A stretch of DNA of 64,000 nt from Falsiroseomonas sp041690465 (lineage in GTDB: Bacteria > Pseudomonadota > Alphaproteobacteria > Acetobacterales > Acetobacteraceae), in the NCBI RefSeq assembly GCF_041690465.1, contig NZ_JAWLHG010000007.1:124001-188000 (forward strand). Direction: 5' to 3'. The notes under the pieces were generated by a model that did not search any database, was not told where the DNA came from, and saw nothing but the letters and a program-made list of their open reading frames with translations. Below are positions 50,032-58,164 of this stretch, one piece after another; within the stretch, counting starts at the first letter, position 1; each line of letters begins with the position of its first letter. Made by a program: the position numbers and the translations under genes.

Positions 50032-51606
50032 ATGGGCCGCCCGCGGAACATCCTCTTCATCATGGCGGACCAGCTCCGCTGGGACTACCTGTCCTGCTAC
50101 GGCCATCCGCATCTGGAAACGCCGCATATCGACGCGCTGGCGCGGCGTGGGGTGCGCTTCGACCGCGCCTTCGTGCAGTCGCCGGTCTGCGGCCCCTCGC
50201 GCATGTCCTTCTACACCGGGCGCACCGTGCACAGCCACGGCGCAAGCTGGAACTTCGTGCCGCTGCCGATCGGCGAATACACGCTCGGCGACTACCTGCG
50301 CCCGACCGGCATGCGCGTCGCCGTCGCCGGCAAGACCCACATCATACCGGACGGCGAGGGCATGGCGCGGCTCGGCCTGGCGCGGGAGAGCGAACTCGGC
50401 GTGACCATCGCCGAAGGCGGGTTCGAGCCCTTCGAGCGCGACGATGGCGAGCACCCGGACAAGCGTACCGGCCCCTCGCTGCGCTACAACCAGTTCCTGC
50501 GCGCGCAGGGCTATGACGGCGAGAATCCCTGGCACAGCTGGGCCAACTCGGCCGAGGGGTCACAGGGAGAAATCCTCTCCGGCTGGTCGCTGCGCAATTG
50601 CCACCTGCCCGCCCGCGTGAAGGAGGAACATAGCGAGACGGCGTGGATGACCGACCGCGCCATCGACTTCATCCGCGAAAGCGGCGAGCGCCCCTGGCTG
50701 CTGCACCTCTCCTACATCAAGCCGCACTGGCCCTATATCGCGCCCGCGCCCTATCACGCGATGTATGGCCCACAGCACTTCCTGCCCGCGGTGAAGCACG
50801 CGGCCGAGCGCGGGGACCCGCACCCCGTCTATGGCGCCTTCCTGGCGATGGACGCTGCGCAGGCGTTCGGCCGCGACGAGGTCCGCGCCAATGTCCTGCC
50901 CGGCTACATGGGCCTGGTGAAGCAGATCGACGACCATGTCGGGCGAGTCATCGCCGCGCTCGACGCGCAGGGCCGGCTCGACGATACGATCATCGTCTTC
51001 ACCTCCGATCACGGTGACTATCTCGGCGACCACTGGATGGGCGAGAAGGAGCTGTTCCACGAATGCAGCCTGCGCATCCCGCTGATCATCGTGGATCCCT
51101 CCGCCGAAGCAGACGCCACACGCGGCACGGTGGACGCGCGCATGGTGGAGGCGATCGACCTGGTGCCGACGTTCCTCGACGCAATGGGCGTGAAGCTGCC
51201 GACGCATCGCCTCGAAGGCCGCTCGCTGCTGCCGCTGCTGCATGGCGCGAACCCCGCCTGGCGCGATGCGGTGTTCAGCGAGCTCGACTTCGCCTTCTAT
51301 CGCGCGCGCAGGATCCTGGGCCTCGGCGCGCAGGAGGCGAAGTGCTGGATGATCCGCACCGCGCGCTGGAAATACGTAGCCTTCAAGGCCTTCGACCGCG
51401 CGCAGCTCTTCGACCTGGAAAGCGATCCGGATGAGCTGGTGGACCTCGGCCGCGATCCTGCGCACGCCGCGGTTCGTGCGGATCTGCACGCGAAGCTCTT
51501 CGCGCGCCTCGCCGACCGGCGCAACCGCATCACGGTCAGCGACGAGGATGTCGAGGCAAGAACCGATGGCGCCCGCGCGAACGGCGTGATCATCGGCGAA
51601 TGGTAG
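50032..51606 (+). CDS. Formylglycine-dependent sulfatase / phosphonate monoester hydrolase family
   Basis: The 524-residue alkaline-phosphatase-superfamily enzyme starts NILFIMADQLRWDYLSCYGH (metal ligand D13). C53 in the CGPSR motif is the residue oxidised to formylglycine. A second metal site is FTSDHGDYLGDH. Length and the C-terminal region fit choline-sulfatase or phosphonate-monoester-hydrolase-like enzymes. There is no signal peptide, so it works in the cytoplasm. It lies 8 bp after one Bug gene and 11 bp before another. Activity would need a formylglycine-generating enzyme or anaerobic maturase encoded elsewhere. The ester substrate is unknown; an aromatic sulfate is a guess from the neighbouring dioxygenase. 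Confidence 0.87.
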   Translation: MGRPRNILFIMADQLRWDYLSCYGHPHLETPHIDALARRGVRFDRAFVQSPVCGPSRMSFYTGRTVHSHGASWNFVPLPIGEYTLGDYLRPTGMRVAVAGKTHIIPDGEGMARLGLARESELGVTIAEGGFEPFERDDGEHPDKRTGPSLRYNQFLRAQGYDGENPWHSWANSAEGSQGEILSGWSLRNCHLPARVKEEHSETAWMTDRAIDFIRESGERPWLLHLSYIKPHWPYIAPAPYHAMYGPQHFLPAVKHAAERGDPHPVYGAFLAMDAAQAFGRDEVRANVLPGYMGLVKQIDDHVGRVIAALDAQGRLDDTIIVFTSDHGDYLGDHWMGEKELFHECSLRIPLIIVDPSAEADATRGTVDARMVEAIDLVPTFLDAMGVKLPTHRLEGRSLLPLLHGANPAWRDAVFSELDFAFYRARRILGLGAQEAKCWMIRTARWKYVAFKAFDRAQLFDLESDPDELVDLGRDPAHAAVRADLHAKLFARLADRRNRITVSDEDVEARTDGARANGVIIGEW

Positions 51607-51617
51607 GGAGAGAGAGG

Positions 51618-52586
51618 ATGACCAAGCTCACGCGCCGCACGGCACTCACCGCGGCGGTCGGCGTGCTCGCCGCCCCGCACGCCGCGCGCGCCGCCTGGCC
51701 GGAGCGTCCGGTGCGCATCCTGGTCGCCTTCCCGCCGGGCAGCTCGACCGACGTGCTGGCGCGCTCGCTCGGCAACGCACTCACGCCGGTGCTCGGCCAG
51801 CCCGTGGTGGTGGAGAACCGCCCGGGTGCCGGCGGCAACATCGCCACGGTGCAGGTCAAGCGCAGCGCGGCGGACGGCCAGGTCTTCCTGGCCCATTCGG
51901 TTGCCTTCACCGTGAACCCGAGCCTCTACAGCAGTGCCGGCTATGATGCGTCGGCGGATTTCGAGCCCGTCGCGCTGCTGGCCAGCACGCCGAACATCCT
52001 CACCGTGAATCCCGGGAAGCTCGATGTCCGAACGCTGGCGGAGCTGATCGCGGCGGCGCGCACGCGGCCGCTCGACTACGGCTCCTCCGGCAACGGCACG
52101 ACGACGCATCTCGGCATGGAACTGCTGTTCCGCACGCTGGCGAAGGTGGAGGTGCAGCACGTGCCCTTCGGCCCGGCGCAGGCCGTCACCGCCGTGGTCG
52201 GCGGCCAGGTTCCGATCGGCAGCACCTCCCTGCCGCCGGCGCTGCCGCTGGTGCGCGAGGGCAGGATCCGCGGGATCGCAGTCACCAGCCTGCAGCGCGA
52301 CCCCTCGCTGCCCGATGTGCCGACCGTGGCGGAGCAGGGCTATCCCGGCTTCGAGGCGCTGACCTGGTTCGGCCTGATGGCGCCCGCCGGCACGCCGGCC
52401 GAGGTGACCGAGCGGATGAACGTGGAGGTCAACCGGGCGCTGCGCTCGCCCGAGGTCAGCCAGCGTCTGGACCGCATGGGCTTCGCGCCCGACACCCGCA
52501 GCCGCGCCGACTTCGCCTCCTACATGCGCGCGGAGGTGGAGAAATGGGCCGGCGTGGTCCGCGCCTCCGGCGCCCGCGCGGATTGA
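51618..52586 (+). CDS. Bug/TctC family binding protein (sulfatase cluster, copy 2)
   Basis: The 322-residue protein has a signal peptide (LTRRTALTAAVGVLAAPHAARA) and Bug motifs (AAWPERPVRILVAFPPGSSTDVLAR, VVVENRPGAGGNIA). A GAGAGAGG Shine-Dalgarno precedes the ATG. It resembles the Bug at 49061 more than the other Bugs in the window, which supports local duplication around the sulfatase. It ends 27 bp before the dioxygenase. Confidence 0.92.
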   Translation: MTKLTRRTALTAAVGVLAAPHAARAAWPERPVRILVAFPPGSSTDVLARSLGNALTPVLGQPVVVENRPGAGGNIATVQVKRSAADGQVFLAHSVAFTVNPSLYSSAGYDASADFEPVALLASTPNILTVNPGKLDVRTLAELIAAARTRPLDYGSSGNGTTTHLGMELLFRTLAKVEVQHVPFGPAQAVTAVVGGQVPIGSTSLPPALPLVREGRIRGIAVTSLQRDPSLPDVPTVAEQGYPGFEALTWFGLMAPAGTPAEVTERMNVEVNRALRSPEVSQRLDRMGFAPDTRSRADFASYMRAEVEKWAGVVRASGARAD

Positions 52587-52613
52587 GGCGGCAGGCCGGC
52601 CGAAAGGAGCATC

Positions 52614-53483
52614 ATGCGCAACGTCTCACCCGATACCATTACCCAGGCTTTCGCCGACTACGCGGCAAAGGCCGAAGATGCCCGTACGAAGGAAGTGCTT
52701 TGCAGCCTGGCGAAGCACCTGCACGCCTTCGTCAAGGAGACGCAGCTCACCCATGCCGAGTGGATGGCCGGGCTGATGGCGCTGACCCGCGCCGGCGAGA
52801 TCACCACGCCGGAGCGCAACGAGTTCATCCTGTTCAGCGACCTGTTCGGCGTCTCCGCGCTGGTGGACATGGTGAACACGCCGAAGGGCGCCACGAACTG
52901 CTCCAACCTCGGACCCTTCCATCAGCGGGGTGCGCCGGAGCTGGCGGATGGCGGCGACCTGTGGAAGGACCAGCCCGGCGAGCCGATGGTTGTCACCGGC
53001 CGCGTGCTCGATGCCGAGACCGGCGAGGGCATCGCGGGTGCGACGCTCGACCTCTGGCAGAACGCCGACAATGGCCTCTATGCGGTGCAGGATGCGGCGC
53101 AGCCAGCCAAGAACTATCATGCGCTGCTGCGCTGCGCGCCGGACGGCACCTTCGCCTTCAGCACGACGCGTCCGAAGTCCTACAACGTTCCCTATGACGG
53201 CCCGGCCGGGGACATGCTGCGCGCGCTCGGCCGCGATGCCTGGCGGCCTGCCCATCTGCACGTGATTGCCGAGGCAGCGGGCTACAGGCCGCTGGTGACG
53301 GAACTCTTCCCGGAGGGCGACCCCTACCTCGACAGCGATGCGGTGTTCGGCGTGCGCGAGGATCTGGTCGTGCCGCTCGGCACCCTGGCGAACGGCGAAA
53401 CGCCCACGCATCTGGCCGCCCGCGACAGGCTGCCGGAGCGCGTGCTGCATGCGCCGCTGCTCATCCGGATGGCGCGTGCCTAA
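52614..53483 (+). CDS. Intradiol ring-cleavage dioxygenase (catechol/hydroxyquinol 1,2-type)
   Basis: The 289-residue non-haem Fe(III) enzyme has an N-terminal helical dimerisation domain and a beta-sandwich catalytic domain. Iron ligands appear to be Y156, Y190, H214 and H216 (SYNVPYDGPAGDML, then RPAHLHV); the Y190-H214 spacing matches catechol 1,2-dioxygenase. The N-terminal domain with FSDLFGVSALVDMVN resembles hydroxyquinol 1,2-dioxygenases, which make maleylacetate. No maleylacetate reductase is in the window. It closes the FAH - Bug - sulfatase - Bug run, suggesting desulfation followed by ring cleavage; that order is inference. Confidence 0.9.
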   Translation: MRNVSPDTITQAFADYAAKAEDARTKEVLCSLAKHLHAFVKETQLTHAEWMAGLMALTRAGEITTPERNEFILFSDLFGVSALVDMVNTPKGATNCSNLGPFHQRGAPELADGGDLWKDQPGEPMVVTGRVLDAETGEGIAGATLDLWQNADNGLYAVQDAAQPAKNYHALLRCAPDGTFAFSTTRPKSYNVPYDGPAGDMLRALGRDAWRPAHLHVIAEAAGYRPLVTELFPEGDPYLDSDAVFGVREDLVVPLGTLANGETPTHLAARDRLPERVLHAPLLIRMARA

Positions 53484-53535
53484 AAGGATGCTCGTTCGAA
53501 GCTCTGGCGCGGCCGTCGTGGTCTCGGCGTGCCCT

Positions 53536-53565
53536 TGATCCCCGTTCCGCCGCTGCCCGGGATCA
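53536..53565. terminator. Candidate hairpin between convergent genes
   Basis: TGATCCC (53536-53542) pairs with GGGATCA (53559-53565) around a 16-base GC-rich loop. It sits between the dioxygenase (plus) and the small gene at 53563 (minus) and includes the latter's stop codon. No T-run follows on either strand. Confidence 0.35.
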
Positions 53566-53847
53566 GATCACCTGCCCGCGCAGGAAGCCGAGGGCGGGCA
53601 GGGGGCTCCATTTCTTCGGCAGATCGGCCCGCCGGATGGGCGCCACGCTGTAATGCGGTACCGGCTGGCGGGATCGCCGCAGCCAGTCCGCGTAGTCGCT
53701 GACCTGCTGGGTGCGCCAGGCGCTGTCCGCCAGCGCATCCACCCGCGAGCGATAGACGTTCGCGACACGGCTCTTGCGGCCCGCGGTCGCGATCACGGCC
53801 CAGAGCGTGTCGTCGTCCCCGGCGCGGAGGCTGACGAGGCTTGTCAC
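53563..53847 (-). CDS. Small hypothetical protein
   Basis: From GTG 53847 the frame gives 94 residues with balanced composition: a strand-like TLWAVIATAGRKSRVANVYRSRVDALADSAWR, then a Trp/Tyr-rich middle (DYADWLRRSRQPVPHYSVAPIRR) and a hydrophobic end. It has no signal or membrane segment. A 12-residue longer reading is possible. I do not recognise the family. It is divergent from the GST gene across 100 bp. The amino acid use looks like a real gene rather than antisense shadow, but support is modest. Confidence 0.5.
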   Translation of the reverse strand: MTSLVSLRAGDDDTLWAVIATAGRKSRVANVYRSRVDALADSAWRTQQVSDYADWLRRSRQPVPHYSVAPIRRADLPKKWSPLPALGFLRGQVI

Positions 53848-53947
53848 CCCGCCTGAATCGCAAACCGGACGGGGGGCGGTCAAGCTTGGCGTGCGCTGCC
53901 GGGCGTGGGATCAAGCGGCTGGCACTGCCGGCCGGGAGCCCCTCAGG

Positions 53948-54577
53948 ATGATCGACCTCTACACCTGGAACACGCCCAATGGGCGCAAGATCAGCGTCGC
54001 GCTGGAGGAGATGGGCCTGCCCTACCGGGTCACGCCGGTGGACATCGGCAAGCGCCAGCAGTTCGAGCCCGCCTTTCTTCGGATTTCCCCCAACAATCGG
54101 ATTCCGGCGATCGTCGATCCGGACGGGCCGGAGGGGCAGCCGATCAGCGTCTTCGAATCGGGTGCCATCCTTCTCTATCTGGCCGAGAAGACCGGCCGCT
54201 TTATGCCACGGGAGATGCGCGGGCGGGTGGCGGTGTGGGAGTGGCTGATGTGGCAAATGGGCGGCTTCGGCCCCATGCCCGGCCAGGTCCATCACTTCCT
54301 GATGCAGTCCGAGGGCCCAGCCCGCGACTACGGCTTCGCCCGCTACCACGGTGAGACCAAGCGCCTGTATGACGTGCTGGACCGGCGCCTGGCCGGCCGC
54401 GACTTCGTGGCGACCGAGGGCGAGCCGAGCATCGCGGATTTTGCGATCATCGGCTGGGCCTGGCGGCACGAACGGCATCAGGTATCGTTCGACGAGTTCC
54501 CGCAGGTCGGCGCCTGGTATGGGCGGATGATGTCCCGCCCGGCCGTGCGCCGCGGCTTCGAGGTGGCGCTTTCCTGA
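53948..54577 (+). CDS. yfcG: Nu-class glutathione S-transferase, YfcG-like disulfide oxidoreductase
   Basis: The 209-residue protein closely follows E. coli YfcG: MIDLYTWNTPNGRKISVALEE, RISPNNRIPAIVD, VFESGAILLYLAEKTGRF, WLMWQMGGFGPMPGQVHHF and a C-terminal PSIADFAIIGW. The TPNG segment holds the Thr and Asn that bind GSSG in this class. Family members reduce disulfides with glutathione. It precedes tRNA-Ser and is probably monocistronic. Confidence 0.9.
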   Translation: MIDLYTWNTPNGRKISVALEEMGLPYRVTPVDIGKRQQFEPAFLRISPNNRIPAIVDPDGPEGQPISVFESGAILLYLAEKTGRFMPREMRGRVAVWEWLMWQMGGFGPMPGQVHHFLMQSEGPARDYGFARYHGETKRLYDVLDRRLAGRDFVATEGEPSIADFAIIGWAWRHERHQVSFDEFPQVGAWYGRMMSRPAVRRGFEVALS

Positions 54578-54635
54578 GGTCGGCGCGGCCAGGTGGTGAG
54601 GGTTGCTTGGGTGTGGCGGGGCGGGTAGAAGCGCC

Positions 54636-54654
54636 GTCGCATACGTCGTGCGAC
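54636..54654 (+). terminator. Small hairpin after the GST gene
   Basis: GTCGCA (54636-54641) pairs with TGCGAC (54649-54654) around a seven-base loop in the 105-bp gap between the GST and tRNA-Ser genes. It may end the GST transcript; there is no T-run. Confidence 0.3.
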
Positions 54655-54682
54655 TTCAGCACCTAGCCTTGAACACCCGTGC

Positions 54683-54775
54683 GGAGGGGTGGCCGAGCGG
54701 CTGAAGGCGACGGTTTGCTAAACCGTTATAGGGTGTTAAGCCCTATCGTGGGTTCGAATCCCATCCCCTCCGCCA
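54683..54775 (+). tRNA. tRNA-Ser (anticodon GCT)
   Basis: The acceptor stem GGAGGGG (54683-54689) pairs with CCCCTCC (54765-54771), followed by discriminator G and an encoded CCA (54773-54775). The anticodon arm ACGGT-TTGCTAA-ACCGT places anticodon GCT at 54717-54719, reading AGC and AGU. A long variable arm (about ATAGGGTGTTAAGCCCTAT) is typical of serine tRNA, and the T arm is GTGGG-TTCGAAT-CCCAT. All stems pair cleanly. Confidence 0.97.
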
Positions 54776-55643
54776 CCCTGGTGCCGTATGCGCTTGGTTT
54801 TACACAGATTTCGTGTGTCGCGCGGGCGGTGTCCCCACAATCTTCCCCACACTTTCGGCCGGGTAGGCATTGCAGTGACGGCGGATAGCCGGGCACCACT
54901 TCGAGGTGGACGCGCCGGGTTGGTGTGGCGAAGCGTCCAAGGTTTCCAGCGTGCGGGAGGGGCTTGGACAGCTCGGACGGGGCGACCACCCGCCGCCGCC
55001 TGCCCGCGCTGTTGCGCCAGCGCAGCGGGACGGCGCAACCGGCCGCGCCGCCGCGCAGCGCGTTCAACCGCGACGGTGAAGCGGCTGCTGTTGTCCAAGC
55101 CGAGCTTCTTCGCCTCTGCCGCGACGGGCGGGGAGGGTCCGAGCGCGGTTGAGGCGGCTGTCATAGTCGGAGCCCCAGGCTGCGCGTAAGTCATGCTCGG
55201 CGGCATCTTAGGTTTGCGGCTGGTAGTCCGGCCGCGCGGGCTCATCGGCGATGCCCCACAACTCCGATGTTTCGGCGCCCGATGCGCCCGACGCCGGCTC
55301 GGCGTAGATGGCTGCGGTAGGCGGGGCGTTCGGCTCGGCCGCCCTCGTCGCGGGCTGCGCCGTGGTGCCAGGCGAACCCTGTGCGGCCGTTGCGGCTTGC
55401 GTGCCGCCCGGTCCCTGCCACGTTCCCTTGCCGGGTGGCGCGGCCAGTGCGGGCGAGGTGGCGGACGATGCAGCCGCCGGCTCCGGTGCGGTGCCACGCG
55501 TCGCCGCGCGGACCGACGCGATCTTCACCGCTGAGTGCGCCATCAACGGCCTGCCGATCAGCGCCTCGCCCCGCGGCAGTTGCGGGTTGCGCCTCTCGTG
55601 GCCGAGCTCGAGATCTGCACGCACAAGCGGAGGACCCAGGCGG
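54776..55643. other. Gene-poor tract downstream of tRNA-Ser
   Basis: No convincing gene fills these 868 bp, in contrast to the tightly packed rest of the window. Near the tRNA it is more AT-rich, with an ACACA/TGTGT inverted repeat (54802-54818) and two CCCCACA units within about 54825-54855. The 3' ends of tRNA-Ser genes are common integration sites, so this may be the remnant of a lost island. However, I find no second copy of the tRNA end and no integrase. Confidence 0.5.
55208..55543 (-). CDS. Questionable Ala/Pro/Thr-rich ORF or gene remnant
   Basis: From ATG 55543 the frame gives 111 residues, mostly Ala, Pro, Thr and Gly (EPAAASSATSPALAAPPG), ending SELWGIADEPARPDYQPQT. The frame stays open further upstream into livF. 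The last 20 residues look protein-like, but there is no ribosome-binding site or known domain. It could be the C-terminus of a decayed mobile-element or surface protein, or chance. I do not assign a function. Confidence 0.22.
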   Translation of the reverse strand: MAHSAVKIASVRAATRGTAPEPAAASSATSPALAAPPGKGTWQGPGGTQAATAAQGSPGTTAQPATRAAEPNAPPTAAIYAEPASGASGAETSELWGIADEPARPDYQPQT

Positions 55644-56381
55644 TCAAGCCGCAACGGCCTCGCCAAAATAGGCACGCTCCAGCCGCTGGTGCAGGCCGGG
55701 CTCGTCCGCCCTGGCCTCCAGCACCACGCGCCCCTGCGCCATGGCATAGACCCGGTCCGAAACGGCCAGCGCCTTGTCGATCAACTGCTCCACGAGCAAC
55801 ACGGCAGTGCCGGCCGCTCGCAACTCTGAAACGACGCCGAGCACGCGGTCCACCAACACTGGCGAGAGGCCCGCCGATGGCTCGTCGAGCAGAAGCAGCC
55901 GCGGGCGCCGCACCAGGCCCTGTGCCACGGCCAGCATCTGCTGCTGTCCGCCGCTCAGCGCGCCGCCGCGGTCGTGCCGCTTGGCGGCGATCTCGGGGAA
56001 CACGGCCAGCGCCTCCTCGATGCGGGCCGAGCGGTCCCGCCGCGGCAGGTCGTAGGCGGCCAGCAGCAGGTTGTCGGTGACGCTGAGCTGCGTGAAGATG
56101 CGGTGCCCTTCCACCACGTGCACCAGTCCGGCGCGCGCCGACCCGCGCGGACCGGCGCCTTGCATGTCACGGCCGCCGAAGCGGACGCTGCCGCCGTTCC
56201 AGGGCAGCAGGCCGGTGACGGCGCGCAGCAGCGTCGTCTTGCCGGCGCCGTTCGGCCCTAGCAGCGACACCACCTCGCCCGCCCCGACCCGCAGGTCCAC
56301 GCCGTGCAGCACCGCAATCTTGCCGTAGCCAGCCTCGAGCCCGCTGACCTCGAGCAGCGCTTCAGGAGCCGAGATAGGCAC
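55644..56381 (-). CDS. livF: Branched-chain-type ABC transporter ATPase LivF (second system)
   Basis: The 245-residue ATPase has Walker A GPNGAGKTT, signature LSGGQQQML, Walker B LLLLDEPSAGL and a switch region LVEQ. It is LivF-like and overlaps the fused LivMG gene by 20 bp. It is the last gene of the operon that runs from 62504. The other ATPase of the pair is the C-terminal half of LivMG. Confidence 0.92.
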   Translation of the reverse strand: MPISAPEALLEVSGLEAGYGKIAVLHGVDLRVGAGEVVSLLGPNGAGKTTLLRAVTGLLPWNGGSVRFGGRDMQGAGPRGSARAGLVHVVEGHRIFTQLSVTDNLLLAAYDLPRRDRSARIEEALAVFPEIAAKRHDRGGALSGGQQQMLAVAQGLVRRPRLLLLDEPSAGLSPVLVDRVLGVVSELRAAGTAVLLVEQLIDKALAVSDRVYAMAQGRVVLEARADEPGLHQRLERAYFGEAVAA

Positions 56382-58164
56382 TGACCACCTCCGGATGGGC
56401 GCGGATCTCCGCCGGCGTGCCGGCGGCCAGTTCCCGGCCGAGATTGAGCACCGTCACCTGGTCGCAGATCTCGAAGATGAGGTCGGCATGGTGCTCCACC
56501 AGCAGCACGCCGGTGCCCTGGCGGCTGATCGCGCGGATCAGCCCGCCGAGGCTGCGGATCTCCTCGGCCGAGAGCCCGGCGGCGGGCTCGTCGAGCAGCA
56601 GGAAGCGCGGCCGCAGCATCAGGGCCCGCGCAATCTCGAGGAAGCGCAGCTCGCTGTGCTGCAGCCGGTCGGCACGCACATCGGCGAGTGCGCCGAGGCC
56701 CACGCACCGCAGCGCGAGCAGCGCATCGTGGCGCAGCATCGCCTCGTCCTGCCGGTGGCGCGGCAGGGCCAGCAGTGATTCCACAAAGCTGCCGCGACCG
56801 CGGATGGCGCCGCCCACCATGACGTTCTGCAGCACCGAGGCCTCGCCGATCAGCTTCGGTGTCTGGAAGGTGCGGGCGATACCCGATGCGGCGCGCGTCT
56901 GCGGCGCAGCGGCGGGCAGGGGTTCGCCATCCACCGTGACGCTGCCGGTCTCCGGCCGATAGAAGCCGCAGATGACGTTGAGGGTGGTGGTCTTCCCCGA
57001 CCCGTTCGGGCCGATGAGGCCGTGCACCGCACCCGGCTCGATCGTCAGGTCGAGACCATCCACGGCGCGCACGCCACCGAAGCTCAGCACGATGTCCTTG
57101 AGCGTGATCGCCTCCGACGCCTTCCGGCCGCCGAGGATCTCGGGCAGCAGTTCAGGGCGCGGGACGATGGTGCGGTCGGCCTCGATGCGCCGTCGGCTGC
57201 GGAAGTCCAGCAGCGCGGCGATGCCGCCCGGCACCAGCAGCACGATCGCCAGCAGCAGGGCCGCGTAGAGGAAGGTGGACCAGGCGACCAGCGGTGCGGC
57301 GAATTCCGGCAGCCAGGTGAGCACGATCGTGGCGATGAACGGGCCGAGGATGGAGCCGCGGCCGCCGATCAGGATCGCGATGAAGAACAGCACCGAGAGG
57401 TCGAAGGTGAAGGCCTCGGGGCTGATGTAGGATTGCAGCGTGGCGAACAGCCCGCCGGCGATCCCTGCCATGGCGCCGGCGAACAGGAACACGGCGCCGA
57501 GCAGCCGCGGCTTGGAGATGCCGGACGATTCCGCCGCCACCTCCGCATCGCGGATCGCGACCAGCGAGCGGCCGAAGCGGCTGTGCGCGGCATTCGCGCT
57601 GATCCAGGTGCAGAAGGCCGCCAGGCCCAGGCAGAACAGGTAGAAGCCGAAGATGGTGTCGAAGGGGGCGGGCAGCACCGGGCCGACGATGCCGATGCCG
57701 CCGCCAGTGACGCCCTGCCAAGCCAGCGCCACCTGCGTGACGATGGTGGCGAAGCCCAGCGTGGTCATGGCGAAGTAGAAGGTGCGCAGCCGCAGCGCCG
57801 GCAGGCCGACGATGAAGCCGAAGACGCCGCCGACCAGGGCCGCCACGCCGAGCGCGGGGAAGACCGGTACGGGCGGCATCACGTTGCCGGCCACCAGCAC
57901 GCTCGTGGTGTAGGCGCCGAGGGTGAGCATCGCCACCCAGCCGATCGCCAGCTGTCCGGCGAAGCCGACGACGAGGTTCAGCGCCGAGACCAGCACCCAG
58001 TAGATCGCCGCGCGCGTCGCGATCAGCGTCCAGTAGTCGTTGCTGACCATGGGCAGGATCAGCGCCGCGGCGAAGATGCCGAGGAAGGGCAGCGCCTGCC
58101 ACAATGCGCCCGATGCCTGGCGAGGGGCGCCGCGCCCCGCGGCCACGCTCGATGACGCGCTCAT
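56362..58164 (-). CDS. Fused LivM permease - LivG ATPase
   Basis: The 600-residue protein has a LivM-like permease (about residues 25-325; VVGFAGQLAIGWVAMLTLGAY and ILIGGRGSILGPFIA) followed by a LivG-like ATPase (about 350-600; Walker A GPNGSGKTT, Walker B RFLLLDEPAAGL, H-loop LLVEHH). The ATPase signature is LQHSELRFLEIA, without the LSGGQ or LAYGQ glycine pair. ATG 58164 overlaps the LivH stop by four bases. Joining permease and ATPase in one chain is unusual for an importer but is known among Liv homologues. Confidence 0.9.
   Translation of the reverse strand: MSASSSVAAGRGAPRQASGALWQALPFLGIFAAALILPMVSNDYWTLIATRAAIYWVLVSALNLVVGFAGQLAIGWVAMLTLGAYTTSVLVAGNVMPPVPVFPALGVAALVGGVFGFIVGLPALRLRTFYFAMTTLGFATIVTQVALAWQGVTGGGIGIVGPVLPAPFDTIFGFYLFCLGLAAFCTWISANAAHSRFGRSLVAIRDAEVAAESSGISKPRLLGAVFLFAGAMAGIAGGLFATLQSYISPEAFTFDLSVLFFIAILIGGRGSILGPFIATIVLTWLPEFAAPLVAWSTFLYAALLLAIVLLVPGGIAALLDFRSRRRIEADRTIVPRPELLPEILGGRKASEAITLKDIVLSFGGVRAVDGLDLTIEPGAVHGLIGPNGSGKTTTLNVICGFYRPETGSVTVDGEPLPAAAPQTRAASGIARTFQTPKLIGEASVLQNVMVGGAIRGRGSFVESLLALPRHRQDEAMLRHDALLALRCVGLGALADVRADRLQHSELRFLEIARALMLRPRFLLLDEPAAGLSAEEIRSLGGLIRAISRQGTGVLLVEHHADLIFEICDQVTVLNLGRELAAGTPAEIRAHPEVVSAYLGS

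Noticed and set aside
43847..52586. Recent duplication of all Bug genes
   Set aside because: Only the copies at 49061 and 51618 share many aligned motifs; the others differ clearly in loop sequences, so a single recent expansion is not supported.
54726..55067. Minus-strand ORFs ending in GMGFEPTI or GDGIRTHD across tRNA-Ser
   Set aside because: These endings are the well-known false translations of the complement of a tRNA-Ser gene; the real feature is the tRNA at 54683-54775.
55208..55747. Reading the 55208-55747 frame as a full 179-residue protein
   Set aside because: Its first third overlaps the C-terminus of LivF on the same strand in another frame, and no start there has a ribosome-binding site. 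Only the shorter part is listed, with low confidence.
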